DNA from: Ruania alkalisoli
GTDB lineage: Bacteria; Actinomycetota; Actinomycetes; Actinomycetales; Beutenbergiaceae
Length of the DNA stretch: 64,000 nucleotides
Reading direction: 5' to 3'
Assembly (NCBI RefSeq): GCF_014960965.1
Contig: NZ_CP063169.1
Location: forward strand, 653,581 to 717,580
Shown here in pieces: positions 52,064 through 59,824 of the stretch (position 1 is its first letter; each line of letters opens with the position of its first letter). The position numbers and the translations under genes are program-made. The notes beneath the pieces are model-generated. The model had not been told where the DNA came from. It was given only the letters and a program-made list of their open reading frames with translations, and made no database searches.

Positions 52064-52479
52064 GTTATGCAGGTGACCTGAACCCGAAGGACGCGTGGGC
52101 GTTCCTGGCCGAGCACGCCGACGCCGCCCTGGTGGACGTGCGCACCCAGGCCGAGTGGTCCTTCGTCGGGGTTCCCCGGACCGACGAGATCGACCGCCCG
52201 ACCCTGCTGATCGAGTGGAACACCTTCCCGAACGGCTCGCGCAACCCTGCCTTCCTCGACCAGCTGCGTCAGGCCGGGTACGAGGCCGGCGACGGCAAGC
52301 CGCTGGTGTTCATCTGCCGCAGCGGGCAGCGTTCGATCGCCGCCGCGGAGGCGGCCACGGCGGCCGGGTACGGGCCCGCGTACAACGTCAGCGACGGGTT
52401 CGAGGGGCCGACGGACACCGAGGGCCACCGCGGTCAGGTCGGGTGGCGCGCGGACGGCCTGCCGTGGACGCAGAGCTGA
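52060..52479 (+). CDS. rhodanese-like sulfurtransferase
   Basis: Protein of 139 residues, one rhodanese domain. Active-site loop CRSGQRS holds the catalytic Cys followed by the six-residue loop of sulfur-specific rhodaneses; AALVDVRTQAEW supplies the conserved Asp-Val-Arg. It would carry persulfide sulfur or detoxify thiosulfate. It overlaps DUF1737 and precedes metZ by 16 bases, so it may pass sulfide to MetZ (inference). Confidence 0.9.
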   Translation: MSYAGDLNPKDAWAFLAEHADAALVDVRTQAEWSFVGVPRTDEIDRPTLLIEWNTFPNGSRNPAFLDQLRQAGYEAGDGKPLVFICRSGQRSIAAAEAATAAGYGPAYNVSDGFEGPTDTEGHRGQVGWRADGLPWTQS

Positions 52480-52495
52480 ATAGGTTCGTCGACCA

Positions 52496-53719
52496 GTGAG
52501 CGATCCGCGTCCCCAGTCCAGCCTGCCCGACGGCCTCGGCCCGGCCACGCTCGCCGTGCGCGGCGGGCAGCAGCGCACCGAGTTCCGCGAGACCTCCGAG
52601 CCGCTGTTCCTCACCCAGGGCTACACCTACGACCGTGCCGCCGACGCCGAGGCCGCCTTCAAGGGTGAGGCCGACCGGTTCATCTACTCCCGCTACGGAA
52701 ATCCCACGGTTTCGGCCTTCGAGGAGCGGCTGCGGTTGCTCGAGGGTTCCGAGGCGTGCTTCTCGACGGCGACCGGTATGTCTGCGGTGTTCACCTCCTT
52801 GGCTGCTCTGGTCGCCTCGGGTAGCCGGATCGTGGCCGGCAACGCGCTCTTCGGCTCCACCTTCGTGGTGCTGGACGACATCCTCGGCAAGTGGGGCGTG
52901 CAGGTCGACTACGTCAACGCCCACCGGATCTCCGAATGGGAGGAGGCGCTCGCCACCCCGGCCGACGTGGTGCTCTTCGAGACGCCCTCGAACCCGATGC
53001 AGGACATCGTCGATGTGCGCGCTGTCTGCGAGTTGGCGCATCGGGCCGGTGCGACGGTCATTCTCGACAACGTCTTCGCCACGCCGATCCTGCAGAAGCC
53101 GCATGAGCTGGGTGTGGATGTGGTGGTGTACTCGGCTACCAAGCACATCGACGGCCAGGGCCGGGTTCTCGGCGGGGCGATCCTCGGCAGCCGGGATTAC
53201 ATCGAGGGCCCGGTCAAGCAGATGATCCGCAACACCGGTCCGAGCCTGAGCCCGTTCAACGCCTGGGTGCTGCTCAAGGGCCTGGAGACGCTGGCGGTGC
53301 GGGTACGGGCGCAGACCGCCGCAGCACTGGAGCTGGCGACCTGGCTGGAGTCGCAGCAGGGAGTGCGAGGGGTGCGCTACCCGTTCCTGGACTCCCACCC
53401 GCAGGCTGAGCTGGCGCGAGCCCAGATGACCGGTGGGGGCACGGTGGTGACGATCGACCTGGACGTCGACGGCTCCCCGGAACAGATCAAGGAGCGCACC
53501 TTCGCGTTCCTGGACTCCCTGCAGCTGGTGGACATCTCCAACAACCTCGGTGATGCGAAATCGCTCATCACCCACCCGGCCACCACGACCCACTCGAAGA
53601 TCGCACGGGAGAAGCGCTACGCCGTCGGGATCACCGACTCCACCGTGCGCCTCTCGGTGGGCCTGGAGGACGTCGCGGACCTGCAGGCCGATCTCACCCG
53701 GGCGCTTCGCACCCTCTGA
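52496..53719 (+). CDS. metZ: O-succinylhomoserine sulfhydrylase MetZ
   Basis: Protein of 407 residues, PLP-dependent Cys/Met metabolism family. PLP lysine K216 in SATKHIDG and the phosphate-binding SRYGNPT are present; LGDAKSLITHPATTTH near the C terminus is typical of sulfhydrylases that use free sulfide. The length of about 400 fits MetZ better than the longer MetY. It makes homocysteine from O-succinyl- (or O-acetyl-) homoserine. Start codon GTG. Third gene of the SAM-I-controlled operon; a hairpin shared with upp follows the stop. Confidence 0.9.
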   Translation: MSDPRPQSSLPDGLGPATLAVRGGQQRTEFRETSEPLFLTQGYTYDRAADAEAAFKGEADRFIYSRYGNPTVSAFEERLRLLEGSEACFSTATGMSAVFTSLAALVASGSRIVAGNALFGSTFVVLDDILGKWGVQVDYVNAHRISEWEEALATPADVVLFETPSNPMQDIVDVRAVCELAHRAGATVILDNVFATPILQKPHELGVDVVVYSATKHIDGQGRVLGGAILGSRDYIEGPVKQMIRNTGPSLSPFNAWVLLKGLETLAVRVRAQTAAALELATWLESQQGVRGVRYPFLDSHPQAELARAQMTGGGTVVTIDLDVDGSPEQIKERTFAFLDSLQLVDISNNLGDAKSLITHPATTTHSKIAREKRYAVGITDSTVRLSVGLEDVADLQADLTRALRTL

Positions 53720-53779
53720 AATCACACGTCGATCTGGCGGCTGTGGCGGCGGTGCGAGCAGCCAATTCGACGTGTGATT
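53720..53779. terminator. bidirectional hairpin between metZ and upp
   Basis: AATCACACGTCGA (53720-53732) pairs exactly with TCGACGTGTGATT (53767-53779) around a 34-base loop. It starts one base after the metZ stop, and lies 14 bases beyond the upp stop on the other strand, so it can end both transcripts. Confidence 0.75.
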
Positions 53780-53792
53780 GTGGTGGTGGGTG

Positions 53793-54431
53793 TCAGTCGA
53801 CGACGCCGTAGAGCCGGTCGCCTGCGTCACCGAGTCCGGGGATGATGTAGCCCTTCTCGTTGAGGTGATCGTCGACGGCGGCTGTCACGATGGTCACGTC
53901 CGCCCGGTCCCCGATGGCGTCCTGGACAGTGCGCAAGCCCTCGGGGGCGGCGAGCAGGGTCACGCAGATCACGTCACGGGCGCCGCGCTCGAACAGGTAC
54001 TCGATGCTCGCCACGAGCGTGCCACCGGTCGCGAGCATCGGGTCGATCACGAAGCACTGCCGGCCGGTGAGGTCGTCCGGAAGCCGGTTGGCGTAGGTGA
54101 TCGCCTCCAGGGTCTCCTCGTTGCGTTGCAGCCCCAGGAACCCGACTTCCGCGGTCGGGAGCAGGCGCGTCATCCCCTCGAGCATTCCGAGTCCGGCGCG
54201 CAGGATCGGCACCACGATCGGGCGCGGTTCGGCGAGCGCGGTGCCCATCGCGTGGGCGACGGGGGTGTCGATCTCCACCGACTCGGTGCGGATGTCCCGG
54301 GTGGCCTCGTAGGCCAGCAGCGTCACGAGCTCCTCGGTGAGCTGGCGGAAGATGGGAGAGGGAGTCCGCACGTCCCGCAGGACGGTCAGTTTGTGGGCGA
54401 TGAGCGGGTGGTCGGCGACGTGCAGGCGCAT
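53793..54431 (-). CDS. upp: uracil phosphoribosyltransferase
   Basis: Protein of 212 residues, standard length. PRPP loop [17 protein letters not shown] and the uracil loop near [15 protein letters not shown] are intact. It converts uracil and PRPP to UMP (salvage). The start ATG at 54431 gives the usual [19 protein letters not shown] terminus; upstream extensions in frame have no similarity. Convergent with metZ, divergent from tadA. Confidence 0.95.
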   Translation of the reverse strand: MRLHVADHPLIAHKLTVLRDVRTPSPIFRQLTEELVTLLAYEATRDIRTESVEIDTPVAHAMGTALAEPRPIVVPILRAGLGMLEGMTRLLPTAEVGFLGLQRNEETLEAITYANRLPDDLTGRQCFVIDPMLATGGTLVASIEYLFERGARDVICVTLLAAPEGLRTVQDAIGDRADVTIVTAAVDDHLNEKGYIIPGLGDAGDRLYGVVD

Positions 54432-54552
54432 GGGTGCCAATCTACGCGGTGGGATCGGTTGGGGGACACACGTTCCCGGTGCCGACGCCTGTCGCCGACC
54501 TAGGCTCCGGGCCCGGAGGTTGTGTCGCCGCCGGAGCGGGCACACTGGTGTC

Positions 54553-55026
54553 ATGACGGAGAGCAGCCCGGAGCGCACGCTCATCATGGACGCGATGGGC
54601 CTCGCGCTCGACGAAGCCCGTACGGCGGGGGAGGCCGGAGATGTGCCGGTGGGCGCCGTCGTGCTCTCCCCGACGGGGGACGTGATCGGGGTGGGCCGTA
54701 ATCGCAGGGAGGCCGACGGCGATCCCACGGCTCATGCGGAGATCCTCGCCCTGCGAGAAGCGGGCCAGCATCTGGGCGGGTGGCGCCTGACCGGCTGCAC
54801 GCTGGTGGTGACGTTGGAGCCGTGCACGATGTGCGCCGGCGCGATCGTGCTGGCGCGGGTGCCGCAGCTGGTGCTGGGGGCGTGGGACGAGAAGGCGGGG
54901 GCGTGCGGGTCCACACGGGACGTCGTCCGGGACTCCCGGCTCAACCACCAGGTGCGGGTGACCGGGGGTGTGCGCGGTCAGGAGGCGGTGACGATGCTGC
55001 GGGAGTTCTTCGACCAGCGTCGCTGA
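54553..55026 (+). CDS. tadA: tRNA-specific adenosine deaminase TadA
   Basis: Protein of 157 residues with the zinc site H61-E63 (HAE) and C91-C94 (PCTMC) of the CDA fold. It turns A34 into inosine in tRNA-Arg(ACG). The ATG at 54553 starts a tail of about ten residues before the family proper; an ATG eleven codons later is also usable. Divergent from upp, convergent with the sirtuin gene. Confidence 0.9.
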   Translation: MTESSPERTLIMDAMGLALDEARTAGEAGDVPVGAVVLSPTGDVIGVGRNRREADGDPTAHAEILALREAGQHLGGWRLTGCTLVVTLEPCTMCAGAIVLARVPQLVLGAWDEKAGACGSTRDVVRDSRLNHQVRVTGGVRGQEAVTMLREFFDQRR

Positions 55027-55052
55027 GTCATCGGCCCACACTCGAGGAAGCG

Positions 55053-55883
55053 TCAGAGGGCGGCGTCGAGCGCCTGGAGGGTCTCGGAGGTGCCCGTGTG
55101 CAGGTGGAGGGTGGCCAACTCGTCGCCGCGAGTGGTGCCGCGGTTGACGATCGCCACCGGCATACCGTTCTTATGGGCGTGGCGAACGAAACGCAGACCG
55201 GACATCACAGCCAGGGACGAGCCCGCCACCAGCAGCGCCTCGCCGGAATCGACCATCGCGAATGCTCGCGCGACCCGTTCCTTGGGCACGTTCTCCCCGA
55301 AGTAGACGATGTACGGCTTGAGCATCCCGCCGCAGACGGTGCAGGCAGGGACGCGGAAGCCAGCAGTGGAGTCGATGACGGCGTCCGCGTCCGGGGCGAT
55401 CTCCACGTCACCGACCTCACGGCTGAAGTCCGGGTTCAGTGCTTCGAGCCGCTCGTGCATCTGCGTGCGGGAGATTACCGTGCCGCACTGTAGACAGATG
55501 ACCTCGTTGTAGTGGCCGTGCAGATCGATGACGCGTTCAGAGCCGGCGGCCTGGTGCAGCAGGTCCACGTTCTGCGTGATCACGCCGGTGACGAGACCAC
55601 GCTGCTCCATCCGCGCCAGCGCGCGGTGTCCGTCGTTGGGTTCGGTGCGGCGCATGTGCCGCCAGCCGACATGGTTACGAGCCCAGTAATGACGGCGGAA
55701 ACCCTCGTCTCCCACGAACTGCTGGTAGGTCATGGGGTTCCGAGGAGGCGAATCCGGGCCGCGGTAGTCCGGGATACCGGAGTCGGTGGAGACTCCAGCG
55801 CCGGTCAGCACGGTGAAGGTCCGGCCACGGAGGAGGTCGACGAGCCTGTCGACCTCGGCCTGTGAAGTGGTGGCGGTGGTCAC
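55053..55883 (-). CDS. Sir2-family NAD-dependent protein deacylase
   Basis: Protein of 276 residues, complete sirtuin: GAGVSTDSGIPDYRG (residues 28-42) for NAD, TQNVDLLH, catalytic H122 in DLHG, and four zinc Cys (C130, C133, C181, C184). It removes acyl groups from protein lysines with NAD. The actinobacterial subclass with PDYRGPDSPPR is recognised. Ends 26 bases from the tadA stop. Confidence 0.92.
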   Translation of the reverse strand: MTTATTSQAEVDRLVDLLRGRTFTVLTGAGVSTDSGIPDYRGPDSPPRNPMTYQQFVGDEGFRRHYWARNHVGWRHMRRTEPNDGHRALARMEQRGLVTGVITQNVDLLHQAAGSERVIDLHGHYNEVICLQCGTVISRTQMHERLEALNPDFSREVGDVEIAPDADAVIDSTAGFRVPACTVCGGMLKPYIVYFGENVPKERVARAFAMVDSGEALLVAGSSLAVMSGLRFVRHAHKNGMPVAIVNRGTTRGDELATLHLHTGTSETLQALDAAL

Positions 55884-55949
55884 TCCCCGAGCCTACGACC
55901 CGTCTCGGTTTGGGTGTACCGGTGGTGTCCGGGTACTCTGGCTCGCCGA

Positions 55950-56038
55950 GGTAGCGTGTCCGAGCGGCCGAAGGTGCAGCACTCGAAATGCTGTGTGGTT
56001 CATAGCCACCGTGGGTTCAAATCCCACCGCTACCGCCA
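55950..56038 (+). tRNA. tRNA-Ser (CGA)
   Basis: Acceptor arm GGTAGCG (55950-55956) pairs with CGCTACC (56028-56034); discriminator G and encoded CCA follow to 56038. The anticodon loop is CTCGAAA with anticodon CGA at 55984-55986, closed by CAGCA/TGCTG. The long variable arm (TGTGGTTCATAGCCAC) and the T-loop GTTCAAATC are typical of tRNA-Ser. Confidence 0.95.
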
Positions 56039-56039
56039 T
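56022..56039 (+). repeat. attachment-site-like repeat, copy in tRNA-Ser
   Basis: The 18 bases TCCCACCGCTACCGCCAT at the 3' end of the tRNA recur without change at 56130-56147. Integrative elements usually insert into tRNA 3' ends and leave such direct repeats at their borders. Confidence 0.75.
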
Positions 56040-56082
56040 GTGAGTAGAGCCCCGCCACGTCTTTCGGCGGGGCTCTACTCAC
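56040..56082 (+). terminator. strong terminator after tRNA-Ser
   Basis: GTGAGTAGAGCCCCGCC (56040-56056) and GGCGGGGCTCTACTCAC (56066-56082) form a perfect 17-base stem with a nine-base loop directly after the tRNA CCA. Confidence 0.9.
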
Positions 56083-56129
56083 ATATCAGATGGGGGATTT
56101 GGGAGGAGCTCGCGCTAGCGAGGGACGGC

Positions 56130-56147
56130 TCCCACCGCTACCGCCAT
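56130..56147 (+). repeat. attachment-site-like repeat, second copy
   Basis: Exact copy of the last 18 bases of the tRNA-Ser region, 108 bases away and immediately before the terminal repeat of an IS481-type remnant. It fits a second border (att site) left after insertion or loss of an element. Confidence 0.75.
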
Positions 56148-56171
56148 TGTGATGTCTCGCGACATCGTGAA

Positions 56172-56211
56172 CGGGTGAACCCCCACCAGGGTGGGGGTTC
56201 ACCCGTTTTTT
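56172..56211 (+). terminator. hairpin with T-run inside the IS remnant
   Basis: CGGGTGAACCCCCACC (56172-56187) pairs with GGTGGGGGTTCACCCG (56190-56205), followed by six T residues to 56211. It is the most classical intrinsic terminator in the window, reading on the plus strand, and overlaps the transposase stop codon at 56199-56201. Confidence 0.85.
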
Positions 56212-56327
56212 GGTTGGTAGGTGCGGGTGGGGTCGAGGGTGAGTTCGCTGAGGATCTCGCCGGTGGTGGCGTTGATGACGGTGGCGTGGTCGTTGTGGAC
56301 GAGGCAGGTGATCTCAGTGCGGGCGAG
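56199..56327 (-). pseudogene. IS481-family transposase, C-terminal fragment
   Basis: Read on the minus strand, 42 codons give LARTEITCLVHNDHATV, then INATTGEILSELTLDPTRTYQP and KNG before the stop. This is the usual end of IS481-type integrases, after the DDE domain. The coding part is broken upstream by a stop at the junction near 56328. The protein must be inactive. Confidence 0.8.
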
Positions 56328-56533
56328 TCAATGCCGAGCACGCATGTGCCCGGAGCGGTTGTTGTCGTAGCGAACGCACCGAATCCACCCCGCGTCGTTG
56401 CGGGCCCCGTAATCGCTACTGCTACTGGCGATGCAGGCAGACGTTCACAGACGTCCACCCAGTTGACGGAGAGTCCATCTGCTCTCGGTCACGTCGCGGG
56501 CTTGACACCGGGTCTGTCGGGTTGGTTCTATGG
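56328..56533. other. gap with nothing recognised
   Basis: About 200 bases between the IS remnant and the arabinan operon leader. I see no credible gene, repeat or RNA here; it probably holds part of the promoter region of the ABC operon. Confidence 0.5.
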
Positions 56534-56549
56534 CCGATAACGATTTCGG
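56534..56549. promoter_or_regulatory. candidate LacI-type operator before the arabinan operon
   Basis: CCGATAACGATTTCGG has CCGA and TCGG ends and a central CG, as LacI-family sites do. Its right ten bases ACGATTTCGG recur before the LacI gene at 61818-61827. It lies 110 bases upstream of the binding-protein start. Confidence 0.55.
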
Positions 56550-56658
56550 GACGTTTCGGTGTCGTGTTGATTCTTGTCGATCAGCACGCTCGGCGCGGTC
56601 CGATGGCGGCTGTGGGCGGGTTGGCAGTCGCGACTTCAGCTCAAGGAGGAGACTTTCG

Positions 56659-57972
56659 ATGACTAGGTCCACGAGATTGCGTACCGGTGTGGCTGCGCTT
56701 GCGGCTGCCGGGGTATTCGCTCTCACCGCTTGTTCCGATGGTGGTGACGGAACCGACCCCGGCGGTGAGCCTGCCGAAGAGGTGTCCGGTGAGGGCATCG
56801 ACGATGGCACCACGTTGACGATGTGGACCCGTGCTCCGCTCGAACGCCAGGCGGTCAATGCTGTGGAGGCGTACAACTCCTCGCACGAGAATCAGGTCGA
56901 GCTCGAGATCCTGCCGAACGACGACGTCGAAGGGCGCGTCGGCGCCGCAGCGCAGACCGATGCTCTGCCCGACCTTCTGGCCGGCGACGTGGTGCGCATC
57001 CCGTACTGGACCAGCCAGGGCATCTTTCAGGACCTGAGCGAACAGATCCAAGGGCTCGACACCCTTGACGATCTGCAGGTCGGGCACATCGATGCGGGCA
57101 CCATCGACGGCGCGCAGCACACGCTGCCGTTCGTCACGGACATCTCCGTGATGGTGTGGAACAAGGACTTGTACGAGCAGGCCGGACTGGACCCGGAGGC
57201 CGGGCCCACCACCATCGCCGAGTTCACCGAGCACGCCGAAGCAGTCGCAGGCCTGGGTACCGACGGCGTGGCCGGGAGCTACCTCTCCGGTCAGTCCGGC
57301 GGCGCGCTCGTGTTCACCCTGCTGCCGTCGATCTGGGCTTCGGGAGACGAGCCGCTCAGCGAGGATGGCACCTCGGCCAACCTCGACAGCGGTTCTGCGC
57401 TCGATGTCTACGAGGCCTATCGCGGGCTGGCGGAGACCGAGAACGGGCTGGGTGCAGGATCGCAGCAGGAGACTGGCGCGACCTGGACTGCTCCCTTCCA
57501 GGAGGGCAATGTCGGCGTGATGCCCTACCCGTACACCGCCGTGACCGGCCTCTTCGAGACGGCGGACTTCGAGATCGGAGTCGGTCCGATCCCGGGCGTC
57601 GACGGCGGTGAGTCGACATTCCTGGGCGGTGACGCCATCGGCATCTCCTCCGACTCGGAGAACGCACCCCAGGCGTGGAACTTCATGCAGTGGCTGATGT
57701 CCGAGGATGCACAGCAGGAGGTCTTCGCCGACAACAACGATACGGCCGCGAACCTCGCGGTGCTCGAGTCGGGCTACGAGGGTGCGGATCCGCGCACCGC
57801 GATCGCCAATGCCACGGTTGAGCACGGGCGCACACCGGTGGCCGTGCACTTCAATGAGGCGTTCAACGCTGCTGGCAGCCCGTGGCAACTGCTCATCCAG
57901 GACGCGGTGTGGGGCGATGCCTCCACGATCAGCTCTCACAACGAGGCGATCAACACGATTCTGGCCCAGTAA
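56659..57972 (+). CDS. ABC sugar-binding lipoprotein (arabinan island)
   Basis: Protein of 437 residues: lipoprotein signal MTRSTRLRTGVAALAAAGVF with lipobox LTAC, an acidic linker, then a COG1653 solute-binding fold (TTLTMWTRAPLERQAVNAVEAYN, GGDAIGISSDSENAPQAWNFMQW). The ATG at 56659 has AAGGAGG upstream. Its ligand is probably an arabino-oligosaccharide, inferred from the GH127 gene in the operon. A strong hairpin follows 20 bases after the stop. Confidence 0.87.
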   Translation: MTRSTRLRTGVAALAAAGVFALTACSDGGDGTDPGGEPAEEVSGEGIDDGTTLTMWTRAPLERQAVNAVEAYNSSHENQVELEILPNDDVEGRVGAAAQTDALPDLLAGDVVRIPYWTSQGIFQDLSEQIQGLDTLDDLQVGHIDAGTIDGAQHTLPFVTDISVMVWNKDLYEQAGLDPEAGPTTIAEFTEHAEAVAGLGTDGVAGSYLSGQSGGALVFTLLPSIWASGDEPLSEDGTSANLDSGSALDVYEAYRGLAETENGLGAGSQQETGATWTAPFQEGNVGVMPYPYTAVTGLFETADFEIGVGPIPGVDGGESTFLGGDAIGISSDSENAPQAWNFMQWLMSEDAQQEVFADNNDTAANLAVLESGYEGADPRTAIANATVEHGRTPVAVHFNEAFNAAGSPWQLLIQDAVWGDASTISSHNEAINTILAQ

Positions 57973-57992
57973 CCACCCCGCTTCCGCACGGA

Positions 57993-58031
57993 CGATCGGG
58001 CCGGCCGGTGCCACACGGGCCGGCCCGATCG
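57993..58031 (+). other. hairpin after the arabinan binding-protein gene
   Basis: CGATCGGGCCGGCC (57993-58006) pairs perfectly with GGCCGGCCCGATCG (58018-58031) around an 11-base loop. Its place just behind the binding-protein stop parallels the hairpin after cebE. Confidence 0.75.
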
Positions 58032-58056
58032 CGGGGTCGACGTCAAGGAGTCCGTC

Positions 58057-58998
58057 ATGGCCGTCATGGCCGATACCGATGAACGCCAGGTCGTTCCGCA
58101 CAGGCGTTCGCGATGGTCGCGCACCGACACGTTGCGTGGTTGGGCCTTTCTGGCACCGGCGTTGGCGTTGGTGGTTGTCTTCTTCATCGTGCCGGTCGGG
58201 CTCGTGGTGTACATGTCGGCCACGGACTGGACGTTGTTCGGCGGATTCACCGCCATGAACTTCCCCCAGAACTTCGTCGATATCGCCAGCGACCCGATGT
58301 TCGCGAAGTCGCTGGAGTTCACCCTCAAGTACACGGTGCTGACCACCGTGATCCTGATGCCCCTCGCGTTCTTCCTCGCCCTGCTCGTGCAAGAGGCTCG
58401 CCAGTGGAACAAGTTCCTGCGGACGGCGATCCTCCTTCCCTCCGCTCTGGGCATCGCCTCCTCCTCGTTGCTGTTCTACGCGCTGTACTCCCCGCAGGTG
58501 GGCCCCCTCAACCCGATCCTGGACTCACTCGGATTGATGGACGCCCAGCAGACGATCCTGGGCACCGCGGACGGGGCGCTGTGGGCCACCGTGGTGCTGG
58601 TGGTCTGGCGATTCACGGGCTACTTCATGCTGCTCACGCTGATCGGGGTTCAAGCGATCCCGGGCGACATCTACGAGGCCGCGAACCTCGACGGGGCGGG
58701 CCGCCTCAGGAAACTGCGCAGTATCACGCTGCCCATGCTCAAACCCACGATCGCGATGACGATGATCCTCTCGGTCACCGGATCGTTGCTCGCCTTCGAC
58801 CAGTTCTTCATCCTGACCAAGGGTGGGCCGAACAACGAGACGTTGACGACGGTGCTGCTGATCTACAAGTACGCCTTCGAGACCAAGAAGGACCTCGGTA
58901 TGGCTGCTGCGCTGTCCGTGGTTGTGCTCCTCGCCCTGGTGATCATCAACGTGCTCCAGCTGCGCGCCCTGGGCGTGGGCCGGTCCGAGGAGAAGTGA
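58057..58998 (+). CDS. ABC sugar permease, MalF type
   Basis: Protein of 313 residues: polar N terminus, six membrane segments (GWAFLAPALALVVVFFIVPVG first) and the EAA loop DIYEAANLDGAGRLRKLRSITLP. AAGGAG lies seven bases before the ATG at 58057. It overlaps the next permease start by one base (TGATG). Works with the binding protein and MalG-type permease of this operon. Confidence 0.92.
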   Translation: MAVMADTDERQVVPHRRSRWSRTDTLRGWAFLAPALALVVVFFIVPVGLVVYMSATDWTLFGGFTAMNFPQNFVDIASDPMFAKSLEFTLKYTVLTTVILMPLAFFLALLVQEARQWNKFLRTAILLPSALGIASSSLLFYALYSPQVGPLNPILDSLGLMDAQQTILGTADGALWATVVLVVWRFTGYFMLLTLIGVQAIPGDIYEAANLDGAGRLRKLRSITLPMLKPTIAMTMILSVTGSLLAFDQFFILTKGGPNNETLTTVLLIYKYAFETKKDLGMAAALSVVVLLALVIINVLQLRALGVGRSEEK

Positions 58999-59816
58999 TG
59001 GCGAACCTGCTCACCAAGCGCGTCGTCTACTACCTCCTGACGGCGCTGATTGCGATCACCTTCATCCTCCCGCTGGCCTGGGCCGTGGTGAACTCGATCG
59101 CGCCGAACTCCGCGACCTCTCAGTCAGACGGCTACGGCCTCGGCAACTACGGCGCTCTCGCCGTGTACGGCGAAGGTCTCACCACGTACCTCTCCAACTC
59201 GGTGATCCTCACCTTTGTTGCCGTTGCCGCGTGCCTGATCGCCGCCACGATGGCCGGATACGCCATCGCCCGCTTCACCTTCGCCGGCAAGGGTCTGATG
59301 TTCGTTCTGGTGCTCTCCATCCTGATGGTGCCCTATGCGGCGTTGCTGATCCCGCTGGTGGTATGGATGAGCGAACTCGGCCTGGACAACACGCTCGTCG
59401 GCGTCGGGTTCGTGCTCGCGTTGTTCCAATTGCCGTTCGGCACCTTCGTGATGCGAAACGCCTTCGAGAGCATTCCCAGCGAGCTTGAGGAAGCGGCCAA
59501 GCTGGATGGCTGCGGGACGTTCGCCACGTTCATGCGGGTGATGGTGCCGTCCGTCAAAGCCCCGATGGTCACGGTAGGCCTTTTCGTCTTCCTGAACGCG
59601 TGGAACGACTTCATGGTCCCGCTCTACCTCCTCGGTCCGCAGAACGCACCTCTGCCACTCGCCATGGTCAACATGCGACAGCAGGTGATGGGCGTGATCG
59701 ACTACGGCCTCACCACCGCTGGCGTGGTCGTGCTCGCGATCCCGGCGGTCATTCTCTTCCTCGCATTACAGAAGTACTACATCAAGGGCCTCATCAGCGG
59801 GGCAGTCAAAGGTTGA
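58998..59816 (+). CDS. ABC sugar permease, MalG type
   Basis: Protein of 272 residues with six membrane segments, EAA loop ELEEAAKLDGCGTFATFMRVMVP and the closing YYIKGLISGAVKG typical of MalG-type permeases. The start overlaps the previous stop. The operon has no ATPase; MsiK-like shared ATPases serve such systems in actinobacteria. Confidence 0.92.
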   Translation: MANLLTKRVVYYLLTALIAITFILPLAWAVVNSIAPNSATSQSDGYGLGNYGALAVYGEGLTTYLSNSVILTFVAVAACLIAATMAGYAIARFTFAGKGLMFVLVLSILMVPYAALLIPLVVWMSELGLDNTLVGVGFVLALFQLPFGTFVMRNAFESIPSELEEAAKLDGCGTFATFMRVMVPSVKAPMVTVGLFVFLNAWNDFMVPLYLLGPQNAPLPLAMVNMRQQVMGVIDYGLTTAGVVVLAIPAVILFLALQKYYIKGLISGAVKG

Positions 59817-59824
59817 TACACGTC

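Larger units (their letters stand above)
56148..56327 (-). mobile_element. IS481-type insertion sequence remnant
   Basis: The right end is TGTGATGTCTCGCGACATCG, which contains GATGTC-TCGC-GACATC and resembles IS481-family terminal repeats of actinobacteria. The element is cut about 180 bases inside, just after a 43-residue transposase tail. No left end is found in the window. Confidence 0.65.

Noticed and set aside
53720-53779. Third copy of the 17706/31625 intergenic repeat
   Set aside because: It is a similar style of hairpin but shares no ordered words with the other two copies.
58113-59816. A 567-residue reading frame across both arabinan permeases
   Set aside because: Its first 295 codons are an off-frame reading of the first permease; only the part from 58998 is a real gene.
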